Made by a program: the position numbers and the translations under genes. The notes beneath the pieces were generated by a model. The model had not been told where the DNA came from. It made no database searches and worked only from the letters and a program-made list of their open reading frames with translations. From NCBI GenBank assembly GCA_019323195.1, contig JAHWHQ010000035.1, positions 1 through 53,512 of the forward strand: a stretch of 53,512 nucleotides of DNA, given 5' to 3'. The first letter of the stretch is position 1. Each line of letters opens with the position of its first letter. The stretch comes from Candidatus Woesearchaeota archaeon. Lineage in GTDB: Archaea > Nanobdellota > Nanobdellia > Woesearchaeales > JACPBV01. Shown here piece after piece: positions 46,025-53,512 of the stretch.

Positions 46025-46080
46025 TTCTGACTAGTAACACGTTACCAAATCCCGTAACCAAGTTTTAAATATAGCTTACC

Positions 46081-46096
46081 TAAGATCTTAAAGATC
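46081..46096 (+). promoter_or_regulatory. GATC sites at the methyltransferase start
   Basis: GATC occurs at 46084-46087 (inside the palindrome TAAGATCTTA, 46081-46090) and again at 46093-46096, immediately before the methyltransferase ATG at 46099. A TATA-like TTTTAAATATAGC lies about 46063-46075. If the enzyme methylates GATC, its own promoter/start region would be a target, allowing feedback control (inference). Confidence 0.45.
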
Positions 46097-46098
46097 CA

Positions 46099-46917
46099 AT
46101 GCATCAATTGGGTTTATTGCCTTACTATCCAACTTACTCTTCAAAAACATATCATAAGATCTATTTTGGTGATTGCCGTGAGATTCTTCCAAAGATTCCA
46201 TCTGAATCCATAGACCTAATATTCGCAGATCCTCCCTACAATATGTCTAAGAAGAAGGGGCTGGGGTGGAAGTACTCAAAACATGTTACAATGCAGGAAG
46301 AATGGGATATGTTCTCTAAGGATGATTATTTTCAGTTTAACAAAAACTGGCTTAAAGAGGCGTTAAGGGTTTTGAAACACGGCGGAAGCTTATGGATCTC
46401 CGGCAGCTTTCATAATATTTATCAGGTTGGTTTTATATTGCAGCATATTGAAGAGGTAAAGATAAATAATTCCATCGTCTGGTTTAAGCCTAATGCCCAG
46501 CCAAATATAACATGCAGAATGTTTACAGAAAGTACAGAGCATTTAATCTGGGCATCAAAAAACGGAAAGGGCAAAAGATGGACATTCAACTATGAGGACA
46601 CGAAAAATAAGATTGTGGACCCATGGTCGCCTAAGGGAAAACAGGCAAGAAATGTTTGGTCTATACCTTTAACCTCAAAAAAAGAAAAATGGGCAGGCCC
46701 TCACCCAACACAAAAGCCAGAAGAACTATTGAGAAGGATAATTCTAGCATGCAGTAACAAGGGAGAAACTGTTTTGGATCCTTTTGTTGGTTCCGGGACG
46801 ACCTCTGTTGTCGCTAAATCACTAGGCAGAAATTCAATCGGGATTGAGAAGGACAGGAAAAATCTGGATATTATTAAGAAGAGGCTGGGGCAGGAGATCC
46901 TAGAGATGGAAGGTTAA
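46099..46917 (+). CDS. DpnA-like beta-class DNA adenine methyltransferase
   Basis: 272 residues. Motif order is beta class: catalytic DLIFADPPYNMSKK (about 39-52), then SAM motif DPFVGSGTTSVVAKSLGRNSIGIEKD near the C-terminus. The middle (SLWISGSFHNIYQVGFIL; AQPNITCRMFTESTEHLIWASKN; EKWAGPHPTQKPEELLRRII) matches the DpnA (second DpnII methyltransferase) type that modifies adenine in GATC. Specificity is inferred from family only. It lies 74 bases after the DpnI-family nuclease gene with its own TATA box, so both could be a restriction-modification pair of unusual composition. Confidence 0.9.
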   Translation: MHQLGLLPYYPTYSSKTYHKIYFGDCREILPKIPSESIDLIFADPPYNMSKKKGLGWKYSKHVTMQEEWDMFSKDDYFQFNKNWLKEALRVLKHGGSLWISGSFHNIYQVGFILQHIEEVKINNSIVWFKPNAQPNITCRMFTESTEHLIWASKNGKGKRWTFNYEDTKNKIVDPWSPKGKQARNVWSIPLTSKKEKWAGPHPTQKPEELLRRIILACSNKGETVLDPFVGSGTTSVVAKSLGRNSIGIEKDRKNLDIIKKRLGQEILEMEG

Positions 46918-47467
46918 TTAAAACTTAAAGTGCGAAGCACTTTGGATCCCCTAATTCTACATTTAGAAATTCTGTGAAGGTATACTATTGTCCGAAGGAT
47001 AAGGGATTTGAGACTTTTTTCCACTTAGCGAATACAATATTTCTAGAACAAAAATGAAGGGGACAGTTTGGATTAAAAAATTAAGAAAAAAGGGTTATCA
47101 TTTTTTCTACGCAGTAGACATAACCATTCGGCTATGCCGTATATCTTTAAACTACCCTGATCTATTTAAATATTTCTATTTTTTGAACTTCCTAGGAACA
47201 AGATTATCAAAGTTGAATAATTTGAAGTTTTTACCCACTTTGATATATGATTCAATATGCATATATATTCTTCAATTTCAAGAAATCTTCTGGTTGTCAA
47301 GAGTATCTTTCCTGTCGACAGGAAGATATTCTTAATATTTAAATCTTTTTATTTTGATGGCTTATTCAGTCTAAAAAACGAAAGATTTAAATATTAATTA
47401 TAGTTAATATAATTACTATAGCAACTATAACTAATATTGCTAATATAATAAAAACTATTGAAATAAG
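46918..47467 (+). other. Gene-poor AT-rich gap with hairpins and a short frame
   Basis: Contents: a perfect hairpin AAAGTGC-GAA-GCACTTT at 46927-46943, a likely terminator of the methyltransferase gene; a 27-codon frame 46974-47057 (KVYYCPKDKGFETFFHLANT) that may be a gene remnant; a 93-codon frame 47054-47335 of low credibility; a 16-bp palindrome TTCCTGTCGACAGGAA at 47309-47324; and the promoter/operator of the next gene (TATA at about 47385; inverted repeat TTATAGTT 47398-47405 / AACTATAA 47423-47430). Confidence 0.6.
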
Positions 47468-48211
47468 ATGACTCCAAGACCCAGCGTTATAAAACCAGAT
47501 TCGAGAGAAAATAAGACTACAATTCAAGTAGATAAAGATACCAAGATGATTTTGACAAAAATAGGTCTAAAAGGTGAGACTTATAATCAAATAATTAAAA
47601 GACTGATTACTTACTTTGAAGAACATGTTAATCAATCTGAAAAATTTGTTGAATCTATTGAAGAAAAACACTATTCTGGTCAGATTCAAATCGGTGAAAA
47701 TTTAGTATTATCAAAATATGACCGAGTTACTATATCAATAAAAGATCAAATCAATGTACAAGAACTATATTTATCAAGTCCAACAATAACTCTTGAAGCA
47801 ACTTATAATAAACCATTCAAGAAGGAAGATGAAATCTATCAAATTGATTTAAAGATAGATAAAGTTATTTTTGACAATGAAGCATACAGCCCTAAAGAGT
47901 TTTTTGGAGTTTTACAAAAAGATATAGTCTATTGTAAAGAATTTGTTTATTATTATTTGAGGTCTATTCTTGAAGTAATAAAGATAGAGTTTAAGAAATC
48001 AAATTATTTTTTTAAAGAGTATCATGATTATTTTGATTTGGCAAGATGGAGAACTTTTTTATTGAATTCCAGACTTAGTCCAGAAATTCTTTCTAATGAT
48101 GTTGAAAGTATATTATCAGATCTAAAAAATGAAAAAACTAACAATAAATTAATTGAAGATGTTAAAAATTCATATTATATAAAAATAAAAGAATTTGGGA
48201 GATATGGTTAA
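47468..48211 (+). CDS. RHH-domain protein with unknown C-terminal domain, first gene of an AT-rich pair
   Basis: 247 residues. The first 55 residues (NKTTIQVDKDTKMILTKIGLKGETYNQIIKRLITYFEEHV) form a ribbon-helix-helix with the T-x-I-Q-V strand. The remainder (KHYSGQIQIGENLVLSKYDRVTISIKDQINVQELYLSS onward) is a beta-rich then helical domain without a known match. The upstream inverted repeat and BRE/TATA box fit autoregulation. It overlaps the next gene. Very AT-rich codon use points to foreign origin. Possibly a regulator-sensor of a defence or selfish pair (inference). Confidence 0.7.
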   Translation: MTPRPSVIKPDSRENKTTIQVDKDTKMILTKIGLKGETYNQIIKRLITYFEEHVNQSEKFVESIEEKHYSGQIQIGENLVLSKYDRVTISIKDQINVQELYLSSPTITLEATYNKPFKKEDEIYQIDLKIDKVIFDNEAYSPKEFFGVLQKDIVYCKEFVYYYLRSILEVIKIEFKKSNYFFKEYHDYFDLARWRTFLLNSRLSPEILSNDVESILSDLKNEKTNNKLIEDVKNSYYIKIKEFGRYG

Positions 48212-48785
48212 TGTGACAGAAGGATTACAATTTTTAAATGAATTTTTTATTAATAAGAAGTTTGAAGTAGAGGATAGTACAATAACACTTGATGAAAGGC
48301 CATCTTTCGATGTAAGATCCGAGGATTATCACTTTAGAGTTGTTATTGCTGAAGTAGTAGACGAAGTTGAGATCTATTATCGAGACATAGCAATAGAAGA
48401 TCATCATAGACAAGATAAACATAAAAAACCCCACCTTCAATTTAAATTACATGCAGACGGAATAGGAAATATTCACATTTTCTTACCAATCAACGATGCT
48501 AAAGACTATAAAAAATATATATTTAGTTTTTTGGATATTATTGGCTCTATTTTAGTCAAAATGGATAATGAGAAAAAGGAATTACAACATAAATTTATGA
48601 GAATGGATAAATTTAAGGAAATTGAAGGAATGGGAGATAATATCAAGAAAATTGTTTGCGAGAGTTATAAACAAGGAAAATTAAAACTTTTAACTGTAGA
48701 TAGAGAAACAAGAGTAATTGATGGTGAGTATCTAAAACGCATTAAAGGAATACCTCAAATAGAACCTTTTTTTGAGAAATTATAA
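48204..48785 (+). CDS. Hypothetical protein, second gene of the AT-rich pair
   Basis: 193 residues from ATG 48204; a TTG nine bases upstream is the alternative. The start overlaps the preceding stop by 8 bases, giving translational coupling. Segments: PSFDVRSEDYHFRVVIAEVVDEVEIYYRDIAIEDHHRQDKHKKPHLQFKLHADGIGNIHIFLPIND, with a His-rich strand (EDHHRQDKHKKPH) that could bind metal or form an active site, and a C-terminal helical part. No family recognised. With the RHH-bearing partner it forms a self-regulated two-gene unit resembling toxin-antitoxin layout. Confidence 0.65.
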   Translation: MVNVTEGLQFLNEFFINKKFEVEDSTITLDERPSFDVRSEDYHFRVVIAEVVDEVEIYYRDIAIEDHHRQDKHKKPHLQFKLHADGIGNIHIFLPINDAKDYKKYIFSFLDIIGSILVKMDNEKKELQHKFMRMDKFKEIEGMGDNIKKIVCESYKQGKLKLLTVDRETRVIDGEYLKRIKGIPQIEPFFEKL

Positions 48786-48943
48786 TTTGATTTTCTTTCC
48801 TTATGAAAAATAATAATTTCTTTTTCAAACAAAAAGACTCTATAACTCCTTCTATTTGTTCTAACCTCCAATAAAAAAACATCCAGGGTGAAGTCAAACC
48901 TAACCGCACCCTTTCAAAAAAACCTTTCATATATCACCTCCTT

Positions 48944-50044
48944 TTATGCAGGCATGTCAGACAGGAGCCTGAATATGTTCTCCTTGAACCTGAAGAAGTC
49001 CTTCTTCTGGATTATGGCCCCTGCTGCGCTCCTGTGGCCTCCTGCATTGGCCCTGTGAAGGTTCTTTATCGACCTTTCCAGCAGCTCGTTCACTGCTATC
49101 TTCCCGTCATACCTCCTTGCGCTTATGTTTATGGTGTTCTTGTTCATGTCCTGTGTAATAACTACCGTCTTGTCGGGATATTTCTGGCTTAGGGACTTTA
49201 TGACAGAGGGGTTTATGAAGTATTTCGGCTTTATGTTGTCAAAGACAAGGCCCAGCTTGGGGTATACCTCAGCCAGTTTATTTACATTGCTGTTCCAGTA
49301 CCTTATCTCTTTCTTTATCCTCCGGTCGCATTCCTGCAGCTTTGAGCTGTACAGCTCCTTGTGGGTCTTTGAGCTGCACAACAAGTCGTAGCAGACCTTT
49401 GTGTTCTTTATGTTGTAGGCTATGCTGTGGAATATCATCTTTGTTATCTTATAAAGCTCGGAATCGTTTATCCTGGCAGTGTTCTGCATCCTGTACCTTT
49501 TAAATACTTTATTTACAAAAGGCTTCCAGTAGTCATAGCCGGAATCGCCGAGTATGCCTATGGCAGCGAGCCAGTCAAGGCCTTTAAGGTTGACGACCTT
49601 CTTTCCAAGGTCAAGGCACAGCTTTGAGCAGCAGTAAAAGTCAGGGTTGGCGCTGGCAAATACCATCTGGGGCTTTATAAGGACAGTCTTCCCGGAATTT
49701 ACGTTCCTGTACAGCTTGTGATGGTCCAGGATAAGGACGTCTGAGAGCTTCTCGATAGCCTTTATCTCAGGGATCTGGTCTATGCTCAGGTCGCAGAATA
49801 TTAATTTGTTTATCCTCTTCTTCCTTATGCTGCTTATTATATCCTGGGGTATGAAAGGGCTGTAGGTATAGGCTGAATAGTCTGCCTCTTTCTTCCTCAG
49901 CCTTCTGATGATGTTTGAGAAGATAGCCGCAGAGCAGACACCGTCAGGGTCTGAATGGTAGACTATCCCTACCTTATCATCCTTTTTTATGCCCAGGACA
50001 AATTCCCTGAACCTTTGTATGAGTCTTTGGTTTTTGATCTTCAT
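48944..50044 (-). CDS. DHH-family phosphoesterase (RecJ-like)
   Basis: 366 residues. Motifs: VYHSDPDGVCSAAIF (motif I, D32 and D34), LIFCDLSIDQI (motif II), DVLILDHHKLY (DHH, about 106-108), a motif IV region LAAIGILGDSGYDYWKPF, and the DHHA1 end ANAGGHRSAAGAIIQKKDFFRF. Such archaeal proteins include GAN/RecJ-type 5'-3' ssDNA exonucleases and oligoribonucleases. The DHH and GGHxxAAG motifs are intact. It follows a surface protein gene by 6 bases on the same strand, probably fortuitous clustering. Confidence 0.9.
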   Translation of the reverse strand: MKIKNQRLIQRFREFVLGIKKDDKVGIVYHSDPDGVCSAAIFSNIIRRLRKKEADYSAYTYSPFIPQDIISSIRKKRINKLIFCDLSIDQIPEIKAIEKLSDVLILDHHKLYRNVNSGKTVLIKPQMVFASANPDFYCCSKLCLDLGKKVVNLKGLDWLAAIGILGDSGYDYWKPFVNKVFKRYRMQNTARINDSELYKITKMIFHSIAYNIKNTKVCYDLLCSSKTHKELYSSKLQECDRRIKKEIRYWNSNVNKLAEVYPKLGLVFDNIKPKYFINPSVIKSLSQKYPDKTVVITQDMNKNTINISARRYDGKIAVNELLERSIKNLHRANAGGHRSAAGAIIQKKDFFRFKENIFRLLSDMPA

Positions 50045-50050
50045 TTTAAT

Positions 50051-50818
50051 CTATTCAAGCTCCGCAAAAAAGTAGTATGGTGTTGTTTCACCTGATCCTG
50101 TAGGGTGCTCATCCTCCCCTACGATCAGCTGGAAATCGCTCGTTTCTGAGCCCGGCTTATAGTCGTCAAAATCCTCTTCAAGAAGGGCTGTGAAGATTAT
50201 GCTTACATTGTCTGTCAGCAGTATCTCCTTGAACCTGCTCATCTGGTAGGATTCATTGACATACATATATGTCATGGGGCAGGAATCGTTTACATTTATG
50301 TGGACATCCCCTACATAGAAGCCGGCAGCATCTGAATAGGTTGCGTTGAACGTCTCATCCACGCCGTCAACATCATCGCTGTTCATCCCGAACATGCTTT
50401 CCAGTACGCTCAGGTTTATCATCTCACTTCCGTTTCCGGTTGTGGGGGCTGTATAGTTCACGCATTTTACCTTTATCCATGTGACTGAGCTTGAGTTGGA
50501 GGCATAGATCTCTCCCTGCGGCGAGCTAAGGACCCAATCATACATGGTGTAGTTGCTTGCGTCATCCAATGTTATGGCGCCTGTGATGTTTCCGTAATAG
50601 CCCTGCCATGACCTTGTGGCTGAGGTGCTTACGATGTTTATGGCAGTGATGTTCCCTGCCTCTGCGTTTAGCTGAACAGGAGGTGCGGCCCCTCTTGTCT
50701 GAGCAGTGCTTTCATTTATGCTAGAGGGACCGCTCGGCACGGCAAATAAAAACGAGGTAAACATAATCAAGATGACAAGAAACAATGCTGCTTTTATGAT
50801 TGTTATTGTTTTTTTCAT
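50051..50818 (-). CDS. Secreted protein of the DPANN 'WQGYYGN' type
   Basis: 255 residues. Signal peptide (IIKAALFLVILIMFTSFLFAV). The mature part starts with QLNAEAGNITAINIVSTSATRSWQGYYGNITGAITLDDASNYTMYDWVLSSPQGEIYAS, a conserved module that I recognise from many predicted secreted DPANN proteins. Abundant N-x-S/T sites suggest glycosylation. Two Cys pairs (VKCVNY; DSCPMT). No membrane anchor after the signal. It is likely a component of the cell surface. The ATG lies about 40 bases after an ATATATAAATCTTTCG box (50861-50877, minus strand). Confidence 0.75.
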   Translation of the reverse strand: MKKTITIIKAALFLVILIMFTSFLFAVPSGPSSINESTAQTRGAAPPVQLNAEAGNITAINIVSTSATRSWQGYYGNITGAITLDDASNYTMYDWVLSSPQGEIYASNSSSVTWIKVKCVNYTAPTTGNGSEMINLSVLESMFGMNSDDVDGVDETFNATYSDAAGFYVGDVHINVNDSCPMTYMYVNESYQMSRFKEILLTDNVSIIFTALLEEDFDDYKPGSETSDFQLIVGEDEHPTGSGETTPYYFFAELE

Positions 50819-50860
50819 TTGCCTTACCTTTTGTTTTGTATCTATCTACCTACTTCATAA

Positions 50861-50880
50861 ACGAAAGATTTATATATACT
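50861..50880. promoter_or_regulatory. Divergent BRE/TATA region
   Basis: CGAAAGATTTATATATAC at about 50861-50878 is the genome's typical BRE-TATA string. It is 65-80 bases before ATG 50945 on the plus strand; its complement can serve the secreted-protein gene on the minus strand. Two CTTATAGTA/CTTATCTTC motifs lie between it and the plus-strand gene. Confidence 0.5.
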
Positions 50881-50944
50881 TTATGTACTTATAGTATTGT
50901 CAGTATGGTTTGTATATACTTATCTTCGGTAGAGGTGAGGCAAA

Positions 50945-51889
50945 ATGCATACGAGAAGGCTTGTCAAATCAGGGGCATCGTCCTATACGGTCTCGCTGCC
51001 AAAGGAATGGCTTGAGAGGAATAAGCTGAAAAGGGGAAATATGGTATATATAAAGGAGAAATCACCCGGCGAGCTGTCAATATCGCCGGAATCTGTCGAG
51101 GAGCCTTTAAAAGCAAGGGAGATAACGATAAATGTGGATGACAAGGAGCTGGGGACGATAGAAAGGGAGATAACCTCTGCTTATGTCAATAACTATAATA
51201 CCATACGCATAACAGGCAGCACCCTTATTGACAAGACGAAGGATATAAGGAGGATACTGCATAATTTTACTGCTCTGGAGATAACAGAGCAAAGGGCTGA
51301 AAGGATCGTAGCAAAAGACCTGCTGAACCTGAAGGAGGTCTCTATAGAGACCTCAATAAGAAGGATGGACATGATAATAAGGTCGATGATGCAGGACATA
51401 GGGAGCATAAGGAACAAGAGCATACTCGAAAACATCCAGTTCAGGGATTTTGACGTGAACAAGCTCTATTTTCTCCTGTTCAGGCTCATAAAAGGGGCGT
51501 TGAACGACCCTGTCCTGGCAGGACATTTTGATATTGACAGCGAAAAAGCCCTTTCAGTCTGGTATCTTGCGGTGAACCTGGAGAATATAGCAGACTGCTG
51601 CAAGAGCATATGCCTTAACCTGACCAGGGTAGGGGAGGAATACGACCTGGCAGAGTTTGAGGAGCTTTACAAGAAGGTTATGGGATATTATTTTGATGTC
51701 ATGAAGGCATACTACAAGAAAGACAAGAAACTGGCAGACAATGTTGCCCTGAACAGGAACGGCGTAATAGACAGATGCGTATTGCTCTCTGAGAAGAACA
51801 AGGGGTTTGAGATGCTGAACCTGTGGGGAAGCTTAAAGGAGATAGAGAACCTTATCTGCAATATAGGCAGGATCGTTATTGACGGGTGA
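50945..51889 (+). CDS. AbrB-PhoU phosphate uptake regulator
   Basis: 314 residues. An N-terminal SpoVT/AbrB-like DNA-binding domain (TRRLVKSGASSYTVSLPKEWLERNKLKRGNMVYIKEKSPGELSI) is fused to two PhoU-type three-helix bundles (about 105-200 and 215-310; for example LNLKEVSIETSIRRMDMIIRSMMQDI and AVNLENIADCCKSICLNL with the acid patches that bind metal). This fusion is the standard archaeal phosphate-regulator form, where PhoU senses transporter state. No pst genes are in view. The ribosome site GAGGTGAG precedes the ATG. Confidence 0.92.
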   Translation: MHTRRLVKSGASSYTVSLPKEWLERNKLKRGNMVYIKEKSPGELSISPESVEEPLKAREITINVDDKELGTIEREITSAYVNNYNTIRITGSTLIDKTKDIRRILHNFTALEITEQRAERIVAKDLLNLKEVSIETSIRRMDMIIRSMMQDIGSIRNKSILENIQFRDFDVNKLYFLLFRLIKGALNDPVLAGHFDIDSEKALSVWYLAVNLENIADCCKSICLNLTRVGEEYDLAEFEELYKKVMGYYFDVMKAYYKKDKKLADNVALNRNGVIDRCVLLSEKNKGFEMLNLWGSLKEIENLICNIGRIVIDG

Positions 51890-52025
51890 AGTTGTTCTTA
51901 GGCTTATGTCCGGTTGGCAGCTTTAAAATAACCAGTTTGATCGCTATTTTTATCACTTCTTTCAGATTACATAATTATTTATAACATCTTGATTTTTGTC
52001 CTTAAAAAACAGCGAGGTGGGAAAA

Positions 52026-53512
52026 ATGGGGATTAAAAAATTCTTGGCGTTGTTGAGTGTTGTGCTTTTAGCGTCAGTATATATCGCAAGCGCAGAGACA
52101 ATATTCTTCGACGGGTTTGAGAGCGGAAGCTTTGGCGAGTGGACAGAGTCTGTGGAGTATGACTGGAATGTTGAGACGCCGGCAGAGCTGAACATACCAG
52201 GGTATCCTTCGGGAAATCTGGTTGCACATGCAGACAACTGCGATTCTGGGTGCTATCTTACGTTGAAGGATGCAATAGACCTAAGCTCTTATGAGAATGT
52301 GACTGTTAAATTCTACAGGTATGTTGATAATGCTTTGGACAATGGTGAGTATCTTAAGGTTGAGGCTTATGACGGCAGTTCGTGGAACCAGATATTCTAC
52401 TGGACAAACGGGGCAGGGGATGATAATACATGGCATTATGAGACATGGAATGTCCCTGCCGGCTACCTGGTGAGCAATTTTAAGATAAGGTATGTTACAA
52501 AAGAGAGCCAGACTAAGGAGGAGGTAGAGGTTGATGATGTTAAGATAGAAGGAACACCTTCTGGAGAGCCTGACTCGTGCTCTGACACAGACGGCGGGAA
52601 TGTTATTGCTACATTCGGTACAACCTCCGGCTATTACGGCGGCATCCCTTACAGCAATGATGACTACTGTGTCGATGCCAGCAACGTAATGGAGCACTAT
52701 TGCAGCGGCGACTATGAGCAGAGCCAGCAGCAGAGCTGCGGCACAGACGGCTATGGTTCAGCATACTGTTCTGGTGATCTTGTCTATAAGGACTACACTG
52801 ACTATTGGTGCGCATTAGGAGAATGTTTAGATAATGCTACGCCTGTCCTTCAGGAGGACTGCGATTCCTATGACAGCTATGGCGCTCCATACTGCTCTAA
52901 CTCTTCAGTCTACAGGGACTATAGCGACTATTACTGCAGCGGCGGGTCATGCAGCTATACAACATATCCTGAATGGGTGGAAAACTGTGATTATGGCTGC
53001 ACTAACGGAACATGCGATCCTGTTTCTGACTCGTGCTCTGACACAGACGGCGGGAATGTTATTGCTACATTCGGGACAACCTCCGGGTATTACGGCGGCG
53101 TCCCTTACAGCAATGATGACTACTGTGTCGATGTCAACAACATAATGGAGCACTACTGCAGTGGCGACTATGAGCAGAGCCAGCAGCAGAGCTGCGGCAC
53201 AGACGGCTATGGTTCAGCATACTGTTCTGCTGATCTGGTGTATAAGGACTATAATGACTATTTCTGCTCTGTAGGAGCATGTTCTTATAATGCCACGCCT
53301 GTCCTGCAGGAGGACTGCGATTCCTATGACAACTATGGCTCAACATACTGCTTTAACTCTTCGGTCTATAAGGACTATAACGACTATTACTGCAGCGCCG
53401 GTGCATGTAACTATACAACATATCCTGAATGGGTAGAAAACTGTGATTATGGCTGCACTAACGGAACATGCGATCCTGTTTCTGACTCGTGCTCTGACAC
53501 AGACGGCGGGAA
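52026..53512 (+). CDS. Cys-rich tandem-repeat surface protein (3' end beyond window)
   Basis: The frame opens at ATG 52026 (ribosome site GAGGTGGG) and is still open at the last base, so at least 495 residues. Signal peptide (KKFLALLSVVLLASVYIASAE), then a jelly-roll/MAM-like domain (FFDGFESGSFGEWTES to VEVDDVKIEGT), then repeats of 152 residues beginning DSCSDTDGGNVIATFGTTSGYYGG and rich in Cys, Tyr, Asp and Ser. Such repeats occur in DPANN surface proteins. It probably forms part of the envelope or a contact structure. Absence from short-ORF lists is due to the missing stop codon. Confidence 0.85.
   Translation, partial: MGIKKFLALLSVVLLASVYIASAETIFFDGFESGSFGEWTESVEYDWNVETPAELNIPGYPSGNLVAHADNCDSGCYLTLKDAIDLSSYENVTVKFYRYVDNALDNGEYLKVEAYDGSSWNQIFYWTNGAGDDNTWHYETWNVPAGYLVSNFKIRYVTKESQTKEEVEVDDVKIEGTPSGEPDSCSDTDGGNVIATFGTTSGYYGGIPYSNDDYCVDASNVMEHYCSGDYEQSQQQSCGTDGYGSAYCSGDLVYKDYTDYWCALGECLDNATPVLQEDCDSYDSYGAPYCSNSSVYRDYSDYYCSGGSCSYTTYPEWVENCDYGCTNGTCDPVSDSCSDTDGGNVIATFGTTSGYYGGVPYSNDDYCVDVNNIMEHYCSGDYEQSQQQSCGTDGYGSAYCSADLVYKDYNDYFCSVGACSYNATPVLQEDCDSYDNYGSTYCFNSSVYKDYNDYYCSAGACNYTTYPEWVENCDYGCTNGTCDPVSDSCSDTDGG
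52572..53512 (+). repeat. 456-bp tandem coding repeat
   Basis: The unit starts at 52572, 53028 and 53484, exactly 456 bases apart, two full copies and the first bases of a third. Copies agree over most codons (for instance DSCSDTDGGN, GYYGG, EHYCSGDYEQSQQQSCGTDGYGSAYC). Each unit itself has an internal half-repeat around SYDxYGxxYC. The high identity suggests recent unequal recombination or gene conversion. Confidence 0.85.

Noticed and set aside
47054..47335. 93-codon frame after the methyltransferase
   Set aside because: No ribosome site, no family resemblance, ends across a palindrome; treated as non-coding gap content.
48742..48930. 62-codon minus-strand frame upstream of the DHH gene
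   Set aside because: It overlaps the end of the AT-rich gene pair, has no motif and no promoter signal.
1..53512. CRISPR array
   Set aside because: Despite CARF-type proteins, no regularly spaced short direct repeats with unique spacers are visible; the repeats found are pairs, phased heptamers or long coding repeats.

Overview
The window is chromosomal DNA from an archaeon, most likely a DPANN lineage close to Woesearchaeota/Pacearchaeota. The evidence is archaeal TATA boxes placed for leaderless or short-leader transcripts, GAGGTG-type ribosome binding sites, an intron-containing tRNA, an archaeal pilus-type secretion ATPase with its membrane platform, a DHH/RecJ-like nuclease, an AbrB-PhoU regulator, and several Cys-rich or 'WQGYYGN' surface proteins typical of DPANN genomes. 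No rRNA and no CRISPR array is visible. The lineage assignment rests on protein character alone.

Layout. 1-1.8 kb: two tandem paralogous membrane-anchored proteins and an RsmC-like methyltransferase. 1.8-3.6 kb: accessory patch with a RelBE-type toxin-antitoxin pair, a four-helix membrane protein flanked by inverted repeats, and a CARF-like protein. 3.6-10.3 kb: lipoprotein, PspC-domain protein, site-2 protease, ribbon-helix-helix (RHH) protein, and the pilus ATPase/TadC-like pair. 10.4-17.2 kb: methyltransferase, membrane protein, split tRNA gene, OB-fold protein, two distantly related helical proteins, glycyl-tRNA synthetase. 17.2-24.5 kb: HAD pseudogene, queuosine-precursor-type transporter, wHTH plus 7TM pair, CARF-HTH regulator, ribulose-phosphate epimerase, glutaredoxin plus thioredoxin-reductase pair, surface protein. 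24.5-32.6 kb: HEPN/MNT pair and a tightly coupled operon of two RHH proteins, a 1361-residue PKD surface protein and a membrane-anchored HerA-type ATPase. 32.8-41.4 kb: eukaryote-type (GT3) glycogen synthase and glycogen debranching enzyme, separated by a second toxin-antitoxin pair, a phospholipase C/P1-nuclease-like protein, a TPR protein and a repeat protein. 41.4-45.1 kb: PocR-GAF-GGDEF protein and small zinc proteins around a palindromic operator. 45.2-48.8 kb: a DpnI-family nuclease beside a DpnA-like DNA methyltransferase, then an AT-rich two-gene module of unknown function. 48.9-53.5 kb: DHH nuclease, surface proteins, AbrB-PhoU regulator, and a Cys-rich tandem-repeat protein running off the end.

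The most notable observations are: (1) a DpnI relative whose catalytic ExK reads QxK, next to a DpnA-like methyltransferase, a pairing that would be self-destructive if both kept their textbook specificities; (2) the RHH-RHH-PKD-HerA operon with a duplicated promoter/operator, a candidate surface-to-DNA machine; (3) two families of structured intergenic RNA or DNA elements, each present twice with conserved loops but different, still-paired stems: a double hairpin (4368-4455 and 11846-11935) and a CCCCCUC-loop RNA (about 19340-19497 and 21247-21470); (4) a full-length GGDEF protein with an intact I-site in an archaeon; (5) orphan CARF-type proteins without CRISPR.
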